Origin: Macrococcoides caseolyticum
GTDB taxonomy: Bacteria; Bacillota; Bacilli; Staphylococcales; Staphylococcaceae
Length of the DNA: 64,000 bases
NCBI RefSeq assembly: GCF_002902665.1
Contig: NZ_PPRM01000068.1
Coordinates: 1,432-65,431, forward strand
Direction: 5' to 3'
The position numbers were made by a program, and so were the translations under genes. Shown here one piece after another: positions 1 to 9,669 of this stretch (within the stretch, counting starts at the first letter, position 1; each line of letters begins with the position of its first letter). The notes beneath the pieces are model-generated. The model did no database searches. It was not told the origin of the DNA and worked only from the letters and a program-made list of their open reading frames with translations.

Positions 1-120
1 ATCAACTTTTCTTAGAAGATGATTTTCTGGTACAAGGTCTTCTAATGAATACATTTCAAATTGACTGCGAATGATATTAATATCTTCAGACTTACTTCTC
101 TTAATCAAGTAAAACACCAC
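1..120 (-). CDS. IS1182-family transposase, N-terminal part (runs off left edge)
   Basis: Reading leftward from a GTG-GTG pair at 120/117, an open frame of 40 codons continues to the window edge. It contains the segment SQFEMYSLEDLVPENHLL, which I recognise as the conserved N-terminus of IS1182/IS5-like transposases common in staphylococci. No ATG lies upstream in frame, so GTG is the likely start; the Shine-Dalgarno is weak, as usual for transposases. The rest of the gene is outside the window, so it cannot be said whether the element is intact. Family call from recalled similarity; boundary inferred. Confidence 0.75.
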   Translation of the reverse strand, partial: MVFYLIKRSKSEDINIIRSQFEMYSLEDLVPENHLLRKVD

Positions 121-147
121 CGTTCAATGATATACCTATATTTTATC

Positions 148-196
148 AAAAAAAGACTGTAAACTTCATCTCCGAAGGAGACTTTGTCTACAGTCT
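148..196 (-). terminator. Strong hairpin plus seven U
   Basis: On the minus strand the hairpin 196-154 (outer arm AGACTGTA, interrupted inner pairs closing on TCTCC/GGAGA) is followed by seven T. It is a canonical intrinsic terminator for transcription coming leftward out of the dicarboxylate transporter gene, and insulates the transposase gene. Confidence 0.7.
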
Positions 197-198
197 GA

Positions 199-232
199 GA
201 TGCTGAGACATTTGTCTCAGCATCTTTCTTTT
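199..232 (+). terminator. Perfect hairpin, T-rich on plus strand
   Basis: GATGCTGAGAC and GTCTCAGCATC form an 11-bp perfect stem around a 4-base loop, followed on the plus strand by TTTCTTTT. It would stop rightward transcription leaving the insertion element. The GAGAC/GTCTC core recurs in the terminator at 34033-34065. Confidence 0.6.
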
Positions 233-238
233 CGTTGA

Positions 239-1756
239 TTATATTAATCCAATCCATTTCCAATAAGTTGCGCTGAAGAGCAGGATAAGTAAATAGCCAA
301 TAACCGTTAAAGGTATACCCGACTTCAAGAAATCTTTTACAGTGAAAGTGCCTGTACCATATGCAAGCATGTTTTGTGGCGCTGACACCGGAAGCAAGAA
401 TCCAAAGCTAATCACAAATTGTTGTATTAATACGAATCCAACTGCATTATCCTTTAATCCTAAAGTACTTGTAAGTGCAATAAACACTGGTATAAGTGCA
501 CTTGATAAGCTTGTTGCGCTCGCGAATCCTAAATGAATCAGAATATTAAATATCGTAATTAAAGCAATTGTAGCAAGTAACGGCAAATGCTCTAACCCCA
601 TCAATCCAAAGGTCTTATCACTTAGCCACTGCGCCCCAGTCGTCTGCAGCAATAAATTCCCTAAAGATATCCCAATCGCAAACACTATAATTGTTCCCCA
701 TGGAATCAATTTTTCTACATCGCTCCACGAGAAGATGCCAATCTTCGGAGTGAGCATAATAGCTAACGCAATTAAAGTAATCGATGAAGAATCAATTGGA
801 TGAAACTTACCTTCAGTTGCCCAGAATAAGAGCAATGCTACTGAGATTGCAATTAATCGCCATTCTTTCGGCGTTACGGGTCCAAGTTCTGCTAGCTGTG
901 CCTTTATAAGTTCCTTTCCACCTTCAATTTCTTTCGTTTCAGGTTTAATCAAATTAATCATGACAAAGTATAAGACAATCGACATAACAATGGACCACGG
1001 TGCCGCGTACATAAACCATTGACCCCAAGAGATATCTTCGTTGAAGGTTTTATTGATAAAGCCCATTGCAACCATATTTTGAGCGGCTCCAGTCTTAATA
1101 CCGATATTCCATATCGACACAGCTTGGACAGCGGTAATCACAAGCAATGCTGCCAGACGGGATTCTTTCTTAGCGCCAAACGCTGTAACCATACCAAGCA
1201 GTATCGGTACGACAGCGCCTGCACGTGCAGTTGCTGAAGGAACGAAAAATGCAAGAATGATTGAAACAATGATAGAACCTGCGACAACTGCATTCGTTTT
1301 ATTCCCTACTACCGAGAGTACTAAAAGCGCGAGACGTTTATGCAAGTTTGTTACTTGCATAGCTGTCGCTAAGAACAGCGCAGCTGCAACGAGTGCTACT
1401 GCCGAACTTGAAAATCCACTAAAGGCAATCTTTAATGCATTCTGTGTACCGAACAAGGCATCTTCAGTTAACGGTTTACCTGCAGCCATTGGATTTCCCA
1501 TCGATGGCCCAAGTTTCTCGATCGGGCTGAACCCAATAAGTGTTATGATTAAAGCAACAATCATCGTACTGGAAACAGGATAACTTACCGCTTCAGTAAC
1601 CCACATAATTACGGCAAATGCAAGAATCGCAAGTGCTATCTTACCCATCACTGGTAAAGAAGCAGGTGTCGGTAGCAATACGATCGCAATCAATACAAGA
1701 AAGCTCAAAATAATCCAAATTGGTTTGAGATTCTTCTTTTGTTTTACGTTTTCCAT
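239..1756 (-). CDS. DASS (SLC13) family dicarboxylate/anion transporter
   Basis: A 505-residue membrane protein with about 11-12 hydrophobic segments, of the divalent anion:sodium symporter family that imports succinate, malate or 2-oxoglutarate. The family's two S-N-T-like substrate loops are visible as PSATARAG near residues 173-180 and SAPQNMLAYG near 465. The start is ATG at 1756, preceded by GGGGGTG; a longer frame begins 19 codons upstream but without a ribosome site. It resembles the YflS/CitT branch at least as much as staphylococcal SdcS, so the exact substrate is open. It is a single-gene unit ending at the hairpins at 148-232. Confidence 0.85.
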   Translation of the reverse strand: MENVKQKKNLKPIWIILSFLVLIAIVLLPTPASLPVMGKIALAILAFAVIMWVTEAVSYPVSSTMIVALIITLIGFSPIEKLGPSMGNPMAAGKPLTEDALFGTQNALKIAFSGFSSSAVALVAAALFLATAMQVTNLHKRLALLVLSVVGNKTNAVVAGSIIVSIILAFFVPSATARAGAVVPILLGMVTAFGAKKESRLAALLVITAVQAVSIWNIGIKTGAAQNMVAMGFINKTFNEDISWGQWFMYAAPWSIVMSIVLYFVMINLIKPETKEIEGGKELIKAQLAELGPVTPKEWRLIAISVALLLFWATEGKFHPIDSSSITLIALAIMLTPKIGIFSWSDVEKLIPWGTIIVFAIGISLGNLLLQTTGAQWLSDKTFGLMGLEHLPLLATIALITIFNILIHLGFASATSLSSALIPVFIALTSTLGLKDNAVGFVLIQQFVISFGFLLPVSAPQNMLAYGTGTFTVKDFLKSGIPLTVIGYLLILLFSATYWKWIGLI

Positions 1757-1829
1757 AGACACACCCCCTATTTTATTCACTTCTATTTTAACAATTTGTG
1801 AAGTATTGAACAATAGATATTTAGTCTAC

Positions 1830-3956
1830 TTATAAATTTAAGTTTTTGAGTGCATCGGCAAAAGGATTATTGATCGGCTCTTCTTTCTTCATATATTTAT
1901 TGATTTCTTTTTTCGATACCTTTCCTGTCTTCTTCGAATTGAAGCGTTTGTCCATCTGTTCCTGCGTTTCTCTAAATCCACATACACAACTGTACATTGC
2001 TTTTGGCCCTTTACCATGTAGCGTCAGCTTTTTCTTACATTCTGGGCAACGCGCATTTGTTTTACGCTGAACATTCTTCTTCGTACCGCACGTCGGATCT
2101 TGACATACAAGCATCTTGCCGTTACGCGTTTTTTTCTCTAACATAAACTTACCGCAAGTCGGGCATTCTGTACTCGTTAAGTTATCATGTTTAAATTTCT
2201 CGTCACTCGACTTAATTTCATCAATGATTTCTTTTGTGAAATCTATCATCTCACGCATAAATTGCTTTCTTCCATACTTGTTTTTTTCAATGCGTGTTAG
2301 TTTATGTTCCCAGTCTGCTGTAAGTTCTGGTGACTTGAGTGCATCAGGTGCAAGTTCTAATAACTGACGTCCTTTGTTCGTCACTTTAATATTGCCGTTA
2401 TTGTTTTCTATCGCATTTAAGTTATAAAGCTTTTCAATAATATCTGCTCGTGTAGCCACTGTTCCAATACCACCTGCAGACTTTAATGTCGTCGTACTCT
2501 CCTTATCAATATTAAAGATAGACGCCGGGTTCTCCATCGCTTTAAGCAACGTCCCCTCATTTAAATAAGCTGGGGGTTGTGTTTCACCGGTCGTCTTCTT
2601 CAGGCTGACAGAACCTAACACTTCTCCTTTATGATATACCTTATGACGCTCAATGGATGACTGTTCATACAATGCTTTAAATCCTGCTTTCACAGTCGTC
2701 TCAGTCTTAAGTGTAAATACTTCTTTTCCAATCTGTACAGTAATTGTTTCTTCATTATATATATGGGGCTCCATTAAATTGCTTAGGAAACGTTCTGCAA
2801 TAAGTAAATATATATTCTTTTCTCTTGCTCCAAGTGCTTCTAAGTTCGCTCTAATCTCAGTCGGAACAATGGCATGGTGATCTGATACTTTCGCATTGCT
2901 AATAAAGTGACTACCACCTTTAATGTGTGTCTTTAGTAATTTCACAACTTGATCTTTATATGGTGTAGCACCAAGGGATGCGACACGTTCCTTAAGTGAG
3001 CTTTCCATATCTGTCGTTAAGTAATTTGAATCTGTTCTTGGATATGTTACATATTTATGGGTCTCGTATAGACTTTGCATCGCGTTCAATGTTTCTTTCG
3101 CTGAATATTTGAAACGCTTATAAGCATCCTGCTGCAAACTTGTTAAATCATAGAGTTTTCCAGGGTAGCGTTTCTTTTCTTTAGAGACCACATCTTGAAC
3201 AACAGCTTGCTTTCCTTGTATGTCTTTTAATAGTCCATCTACTTTTGATTCATCAAATATCTGACTCCCGCTTTGCCACTTGAACTTATCACTCCCACTT
3301 ACAAGCTCAACACTATAATATGTTTTCGGTTGAAATTTCTGCACTGCATCTTGTCTAATCTTGACCATCTGTAGCGTCGGCGTCTGCACACGACCTGTAG
3401 AAAGTTGTGCATCATATTTCGTTGTTAGTGCTCTTGTTGCATTAATCCCAACAATCCAATCCGCCTCGCTTCGTGCCATAGCTGCTTCATATAATCCTTG
3501 ATACGCCTGTGCTGGTTTCAAATGTTTAAAGCCGTCCAGTATTGCTTTGTCTGTAACCGAGGATATCCAGAGACGTTTCATCGGTTTATTCTCTTTACAT
3601 TTCTCGATAATAAGGCGTGCTACAAGTTCTCCTTCACGTCCTGCGTCAGTTGCAATAATAATCTCATTTACATCTTGACGTTCAATCTGTGATTTCACTG
3701 TATTAAATTGTTTACGGGTCTTACCAATGACGACCGTCTTCATACGTTCGGGTATAATAGGCAGCATATTTAGATCCCACTGTTTATACTTTGCATCATA
3801 TTGCTCGGGATCAGCATTTGTAACTAAATGTCCTAATGCCCAAGTGACGATATATTTGTCGTTTTCCATATATCCATTCTTCTTTTGATTACACTTAAGT
3901 ACACGTGCAATATCACGTGCGACTGAAGGTTTCTCTGCTAACACTACTGATTTCAT
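1830..3956 (-). CDS. topB: DNA topoisomerase III
   Basis: A 708-residue type IA topoisomerase, which relaxes and decatenates DNA by cutting one strand. The TOPRIM domain starts the protein (AEKPSVARDI, residues 7-16; DAGREGE, 104-110). The catalytic tyrosine is Y305 in KYVTYPRTDS. After the core there are two C-terminal zinc-ribbon-like cysteine groups (CPTCG...CG and CPEC...CVCG, roughly residues 600-670). Length matches the staphylococcal TopB of about 711. ATG at 3956 is preceded by AGAGGA. Transcribed alone or with the downstream transporter, from which it is separated by about 75 bases. Confidence 0.95.
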   Translation of the reverse strand: MKSVVLAEKPSVARDIARVLKCNQKKNGYMENDKYIVTWALGHLVTNADPEQYDAKYKQWDLNMLPIIPERMKTVVIGKTRKQFNTVKSQIERQDVNEIIIATDAGREGELVARLIIEKCKENKPMKRLWISSVTDKAILDGFKHLKPAQAYQGLYEAAMARSEADWIVGINATRALTTKYDAQLSTGRVQTPTLQMVKIRQDAVQKFQPKTYYSVELVSGSDKFKWQSGSQIFDESKVDGLLKDIQGKQAVVQDVVSKEKKRYPGKLYDLTSLQQDAYKRFKYSAKETLNAMQSLYETHKYVTYPRTDSNYLTTDMESSLKERVASLGATPYKDQVVKLLKTHIKGGSHFISNAKVSDHHAIVPTEIRANLEALGAREKNIYLLIAERFLSNLMEPHIYNEETITVQIGKEVFTLKTETTVKAGFKALYEQSSIERHKVYHKGEVLGSVSLKKTTGETQPPAYLNEGTLLKAMENPASIFNIDKESTTTLKSAGGIGTVATRADIIEKLYNLNAIENNNGNIKVTNKGRQLLELAPDALKSPELTADWEHKLTRIEKNKYGRKQFMREMIDFTKEIIDEIKSSDEKFKHDNLTSTECPTCGKFMLEKKTRNGKMLVCQDPTCGTKKNVQRKTNARCPECKKKLTLHGKGPKAMYSCVCGFRETQEQMDKRFNSKKTGKVSKKEINKYMKKEEPINNPFADALKNLNL

Positions 3957-4066
3957 AATATCCGTCCTCTATTCTTTAATAATCTTTATTATAACAGAAT
4001 ATATTTCATATGATTAAATTGAGATTTTAGGTACTATCTTGTATGCTTTACTTAAGGAGGATGCGT

Positions 4067-4153
4067 ATGAAATCATCACATTTCCCAGACAATATTCATG
4101 CACTTGAAGAAGCAGGAAAGTATATATTCACATGTAACGCTAAACCAGTATAA
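4067..4153 (+). CDS. 28-residue small ORF, unknown
   Basis: A short frame, ATG at 4067 to TAA at 4151, begins six bases after a perfect AAGGAGG and reads MKSSHFPDNI...NAKPV. The ribosome site is far better than chance, yet I recognise no family and the peptide has no signal or membrane segment. It ends 47 bases before the acetyltransferase start, so it could be a leader peptide, a decayed N-terminus of a lost gene, or a true microprotein. Confidence 0.4.
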   Translation: MKSSHFPDNIHALEEAGKYIFTCNAKPV

Positions 4154-4200
4154 TAGAAGAATACATGAAGGATTGTCATAACACTTTGAGGAGTGATCGT

Positions 4201-5052
4201 TTGAAAATCACACAAATGGAAGATATACATAAAACAGCAAAGTTCTTATATGATCTCAATCAGCATAATGACCATCACGTCGGATATATACGTGTGACAT
4301 TACAAAGTATAGAAGAACAACTTCATCACATAAAAAAAGAAGATATGCTGCTCATTATAGATAACGAGGAAATCATAGCTGCATTTGGTGTAGAGCCTAT
4401 TAACGATAAAGAGGCGCACATTCTCGGCCCTATTACGAAACAGACAGATAAAATAACATTGAATATGATAAAAACTATGTGGCAAGATCTGCTTATAACA
4501 CATCCGGAACTGAAAGTATATTACTTCAGCCTTCATGAAGATCATCGTTTTGGCCAGTCTGTTATGAAGAATTTACGAACACAATATCTTGGAACGACAT
4601 ATACGATGACAACACATGAAAATAAAACGACATCTCTCGTACCTCAAGTTATTAAATATAAGTCTGTATATAAAAAGAGCTTCACAGAAATTATGAAAGA
4701 TATGTATATAGACTATAAACCGAGGCGTGATAAAATATTGAATTCTATTGGTAGTAGTCATGAACTGTACCTCTACTTGAATGAAGGTATTGCTAAAGGC
4801 TTCATCTGGATGCAGATCAACGATGACGATAGCTGTGACATCCAATTCGTCTATACACATTTACAATACCGTCATAAAGGTATTGGCCACGACCTTGTAT
4901 CTTTCGCTGTAGACCATGCCTTTAAAAAACATCACGCAACGAGTGTACAACTTTCCGTGAAGAGTAAACGGGAAAAAGATATAGCATTCTACGAGAAACT
5001 TGGATTCAAAAAAATAAATGAAATGAATCATTTTAAATATACTATAGAATAA
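4201..5052 (+). CDS. GNAT family N-acetyltransferase
   Basis: A 283-residue protein whose C-terminal third is a GNAT fold: a hydrophobic beta strand, then the acetyl-CoA loop YRHKGIGHDLV (Q/R-x-x-G-x-G/A), then the typical FYEKLGFKK. The N-terminal two thirds also have strand-helix patterns (LLIIDNEEIIAAFGV) suggesting a degenerate first GNAT domain. I prefer TTG at 4201, seven bases after GAGGAG, over the in-frame ATG at 4165, which lacks a ribosome site. Substrate unknown. Confidence 0.8.
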   Translation: MKITQMEDIHKTAKFLYDLNQHNDHHVGYIRVTLQSIEEQLHHIKKEDMLLIIDNEEIIAAFGVEPINDKEAHILGPITKQTDKITLNMIKTMWQDLLITHPELKVYYFSLHEDHRFGQSVMKNLRTQYLGTTYTMTTHENKTTSLVPQVIKYKSVYKKSFTEIMKDMYIDYKPRRDKILNSIGSSHELYLYLNEGIAKGFIWMQINDDDSCDIQFVYTHLQYRHKGIGHDLVSFAVDHAFKKHHATSVQLSVKSKREKDIAFYEKLGFKKINEMNHFKYTIE

Positions 5053-5056
5053 TTAA

Positions 5057-5094
5057 AGACCCTTAAATAATGTTCAGCCATTATTTAAGGGTCT
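5057..5094 (+). terminator. Long hairpin after GNAT gene
   Basis: AGACCCTTAAATAATG pairs perfectly with CATTATTTAAGGGTCT around a short loop. The following plus-strand sequence is only mildly T-rich, but the 16-bp stem directly after the stop codon makes a terminator likely. Confidence 0.6.
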
Positions 5095-5132
5095 CCTTGT
5101 GTATATCTACAAATCAAGTTTCAAAAGTACAC

Positions 5133-5157
5133 GTTTTCAGAAACATCAGTAGGGTAA
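5133..5157 (+). promoter_or_regulatory. Candidate sigma-B promoter for glcU-gdh
   Basis: GTTTTC at 5133-5138, a 13-base spacer and GGGTAA at 5152-5157 match the Gram-positive sigma-B pattern GTTTAA-N12-15-GGGTAT with few differences. It lies 29 bases before the glcU start. Pattern match only. Confidence 0.45.
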
Positions 5158-5185
5158 TTAATAATAAAAGGATAAAGGAGAATTT

Positions 5186-6866
<1,681 letters not shown>

Positions 6867-6874
6867 ATATATTT

Positions 6875-7780
6875 TTATAAGATTACCTTTTGAAAAATAT
6901 ATAAAATAATAATAGAAATAACAATTGTAATATTAGAGATCATCGCTATGAGCGGTAATGTTTTATACTTAAATTGTATTGCATACGGGATGATTGCCAC
7001 TCCTATAGGAAGTAGCCATCCAATAAGCAATGTTGTTCTGAACATTTCATTAAATGGTAACGTATAATAACATATCAACCCTGCAATAAGTCCAAATCCA
7101 TAATGGAAACATAAATATTTAATTGCTAATGGTAAATAATATGTATCCACCTTAAAGTTTAAATATACGCCGAGCAATATCATGGATAAAGGCATGTTCG
7201 CCTGTGAAATTATTTTAAAGAATTCAATGATTTCACCTGGTATATGTATATCTAGTAAGTTTATCGCGAGCATGATGATATATGTCATAAGTGGTACTGT
7301 CTTCATTAAGCTCATGAGTAAATATCGGATGTCAAACGTGTCTCCACCTTCACTGAAATAATTTCCTACAAAATACGTAATACCAAACATACCGATGGAA
7401 CCACCGATATCAAACATCCCAAAATATAATAATCCCTCTGCACCGAACATCTCACCAACTAGAGGATAGGCGAACAAGCCGATATTAAATGCCGCAGCCA
7501 TCATTCCTACAGAACCTCTAATCTGATTATTGTACTTGAGAAATAGAATGATAACAATCAGTTTAGCGATAACAACATAGATTACCATAATTACAGGCAA
7601 GAGCATTAAAGAAGGTTCAATCTTAACGCTGTTTAATGTTACGATGACCAATGAGGGCAATGTTAAATTGAAGATAAGTTTAGCAATAACACCGCCTTCT
7701 GCTTCTTTTATATAGTTTAGGCGCTTCATTAAATATCCAGTTAATATTAAAGCGATAATCATTATAAATGTCTGTGTCAC
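6875..7780 (-). CDS. AEC family permease (malate/auxin-carrier type)
   Basis: A 301-residue membrane protein with ten hydrophobic segments in two halves, ending in a helix-rich C-terminus. The pattern (NLTLPSLVIVTLNS near the first third, LPIGVAIIPYA near the end) is that of the auxin efflux carrier family, whose bacterial members carry malate, malonate or other organic acids. GTG at 7780 after AAGGGTGA is the likely start. The metallophosphatase and deacylase genes lie upstream on the same strand. Substrate not deducible. Confidence 0.8.
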   Translation of the reverse strand: MTQTFIMIIALILTGYLMKRLNYIKEAEGGVIAKLIFNLTLPSLVIVTLNSVKIEPSLMLLPVIMVIYVVIAKLIVIILFLKYNNQIRGSVGMMAAAFNIGLFAYPLVGEMFGAEGLLYFGMFDIGGSIGMFGITYFVGNYFSEGGDTFDIRYLLMSLMKTVPLMTYIIMLAINLLDIHIPGEIIEFFKIISQANMPLSMILLGVYLNFKVDTYYLPLAIKYLCFHYGFGLIAGLICYYTLPFNEMFRTTLLIGWLLPIGVAIIPYAIQFKYKTLPLIAMISNITIVISIIILYIFQKVIL

Positions 7781-7813
7781 AAATCACCCTTCTTTCTGTA
7801 TTGATGTACATAT

Positions 7814-8875
7814 CTATTCCAGTACTTCTTCCGGAACAAACCCAACAATACCATTTTTCTTAATCAATACGTATCCTTTATAATGATGAATCACACTGAC
7901 GAATGCTCCAGCTTCTACTGCGTGGAAATAATCCGTATAATCATCTTTTAATCGTTGTGCTTCGAAATCGATGAATTCAGTTTTCACCATACAACCATCG
8001 TGTTCACCACGCTCACAATACGTAAAGTATTCATCCCTTTCAAAAGAAGTAATAGCGTAATCAGGATAGGTAAAGCTATGCGGTATTTGAACCCCTGGAT
8101 CAAAAGACTGGATAACCATACTCTGCTCATAATCATCCACAAACGTTGTGTGCAATGTCCCATCTGCTTCGATGATGAGTCCGTTCAGCTGACCACTCGT
8201 CTTGACCTGATTTCCCCCATCGATGGCAATTGTATTGTGATTCGGATGTATTTTAATATTATGGTGGTATACCCCTTGTTCAACAAAGTTACAAGCAGGG
8301 AAATGACCCACTATTACAGTCTTTTCAAGTTGATGCGGTTGATTATAGAAAAACGGCATATTCAGCGCATCGCGTTCTGTCGTCTCCATATAATCTTCAT
8401 CGACTCCTGCATGCACAAATATATAATCTTCAGTTTCTATCATTAACGGCAAATCTTTCATCACATTATGAAGATGCTCAAATTTCGTTCTAAGCTCTTT
8501 CGCCAGTTCACCTTGTGATGTATAATCATCCAATGTCTTTCCAAGTTGCTTAAGCATTTCATGAACAATCGTATAGCGATACGCCATATAGTCATATAGA
8601 AATGCTTCTTCTAGTTCGTCGAATATTTTATCGCAATTACCTAATGTCACATATACATTGCCCTGCGCCATCAGACGTTCTACATATGTAATCATTTGTA
8701 TACTGTCAGGTCCCTTATCGATAATATCCCCATTAATTATAAGAATATCTTCGTGTGAAAAATCCACATTCTTCAATAATTGTTCTAATAAATCTGGTCT
8801 TCCATGTACATCACTCGTGACAATCGTACGTTTATTTCTTATATTTAATTTTAGATAATTGTCTTTAATCCTCAT
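7814..8875 (-). CDS. Calcineurin-like metallophosphatase with extra C-terminal domain
   Basis: A 353-residue protein. The N-terminal 240 residues carry the PPP-type metallophosphoesterase signature: SDVHGRPD (D22, H24), GDIID (D50, D53), GNCD (79-82, where GNHE is common), HAGVD (H155) and GHFPAC (H191). The last 110 or so residues, ending in a KKNGIVGFVPEEVLE strand pair, look like a separate small beta domain, perhaps SH3-like. The ATG overlaps the end of the upstream ybaK-type gene by 11 bases, so the two are translationally linked. The substrate (protein phosphoserine, dinucleotide or other) is unknown; the family includes diadenosine tetraphosphatase-like and PrpE-like enzymes. Confidence 0.82.
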   Translation of the reverse strand: MRIKDNYLKLNIRNKRTIVTSDVHGRPDLLEQLLKNVDFSHEDILIINGDIIDKGPDSIQMITYVERLMAQGNVYVTLGNCDKIFDELEEAFLYDYMAYRYTIVHEMLKQLGKTLDDYTSQGELAKELRTKFEHLHNVMKDLPLMIETEDYIFVHAGVDEDYMETTERDALNMPFFYNQPHQLEKTVIVGHFPACNFVEQGVYHHNIKIHPNHNTIAIDGGNQVKTSGQLNGLIIEADGTLHTTFVDDYEQSMVIQSFDPGVQIPHSFTYPDYAITSFERDEYFTYCERGEHDGCMVKTEFIDFEAQRLKDDYTDYFHAVEAGAFVSVIHHYKGYVLIKKNGIVGFVPEEVLE

Positions 8876-9344
8876 GTGTAATCGGTCTCACTTTCGCATG
8901 AATAAGATTGACTAATGATTGAAGCGGTACTTGCATCTGTATTCCTCGTTGTCCTGCACTCACAATAATCTCTTCAAACTGCTCTGCACTACTATCAATA
9001 ACTGTCGGAAACAGCTTCTTCATCCCCACAGGTGAACACCCACCACGAATATAACCCGTTAATTTCTCAAGATTATTCACAGGCAAGAGCTCAAGTTTCT
9101 TCTCTCCGACAACTTTACTCATTGATTTAAGGTCTAACGTTGCTACAACAGGAATAACTGCAACATAATAATTTAATTTCCCGCGCAATACTAATGTTTT
9201 AAATACTTGAGCATAAGGTTTTTCAATTTTATTTGCGACTGTAACACCGTCTAACTCATCCGTCACTTCATATGTATATGTTTCATACGGAATCTTCTTT
9301 TGGTCAAGTTTTCTTAACGCATTTGTTTTAATTTTCTTCGTCAT
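8865..9344 (-). CDS. ybaK: YbaK/EbsC-type Cys-tRNA(Pro) deacylase
   Basis: A 159-residue member of the YbaK/ProX editing family, which hydrolyses cysteine mischarged on tRNA-Pro. The signature GYIRGGCSPVGMKK is present around residues 97-110, along with the typical opening in which the protein begins with a helical TNALRKLDQKKIPYE segment and the VFKTLVLRG strand. Length matches the family (about 157). First gene of a three-gene run with the phosphatase and AEC permease. Confidence 0.9.
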   Translation of the reverse strand: MTKKIKTNALRKLDQKKIPYETYTYEVTDELDGVTVANKIEKPYAQVFKTLVLRGKLNYYVAVIPVVATLDLKSMSKVVGEKKLELLPVNNLEKLTGYIRGGCSPVGMKKLFPTVIDSSAEQFEEIIVSAGQRGIQMQVPLQSLVNLIHAKVRPITHED

Positions 9345-9429
9345 TTCTATGTCTCCAATCTCTGTTTCTTTATTATAGTATCATTTTAATGTATATTTCA
9401 TATATAGAATAAGCAAAAAGGAGGATATT

Positions 9430-9588
9430 ATGGTTCTTAACCAGCAACTATTAGAGCTAAAAGAAGAATACATGCGCATTCAAAACGATTTAGAGAAAGT
9501 AGAGTCTACTGGTCAGTCTTCTCCACGACTGGAAGAGAAACTTATTGAAATCGAACAACAAATTGCACAAATAAGGGCACAACTGTAA
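9430..9588 (+). CDS. Small coiled-coil protein (SE1561-like)
   Basis: A 52-residue acidic protein, almost entirely alpha-helical heptads (LLELKEEYMRIQNDLEKVE, then a GQSSPRLEEKL turn, then a second helix), predicted to form a helical hairpin. AAAGGAGG lies ten bases before ATG at 9430. The pattern with the central GQSSPRLE resembles the conserved staphylococcal SE1561 family of unknown function; that assignment is from memory. It was too short for a general ORF cut-off. Confidence 0.7.
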   Translation: MVLNQQLLELKEEYMRIQNDLEKVESTGQSSPRLEEKLIEIEQQIAQIRAQL

Positions 9589-9600
9589 GTGCTCTTTTTT
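9573..9600 (+). terminator. Terminator of the small coiled-coil gene
   Basis: AGGGCAC and GTGCTCT flank the stop codon and pair (one G-U), followed by six T. Confidence 0.7.
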
Positions 9601-9669
9601 ATTATAAAAATATAGGATTTAAGCTTAACTTTCGCTACAATAGTACTATAGCTTTAAGGAGGAAATTCA

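Larger units (their letters stand above)
1..196 (-). mobile_element. End of an IS1182-like insertion sequence
   Basis: The partial transposase gene is followed outward by a long inverted repeat (154-196) with arms beginning AGACTGTA and ending TACAGTCT. Such a structure next to the start of the transposase gene is what I would expect at the terminus of an IS1182-type element, but I cannot see the other end or a target duplication, so the exact boundary is inferred. Confidence 0.45.

Noticed and set aside
5101..5132. glcU leader as a regulatory RNA
   Set aside because: No stable structure or known aptamer motif was seen in this stretch.
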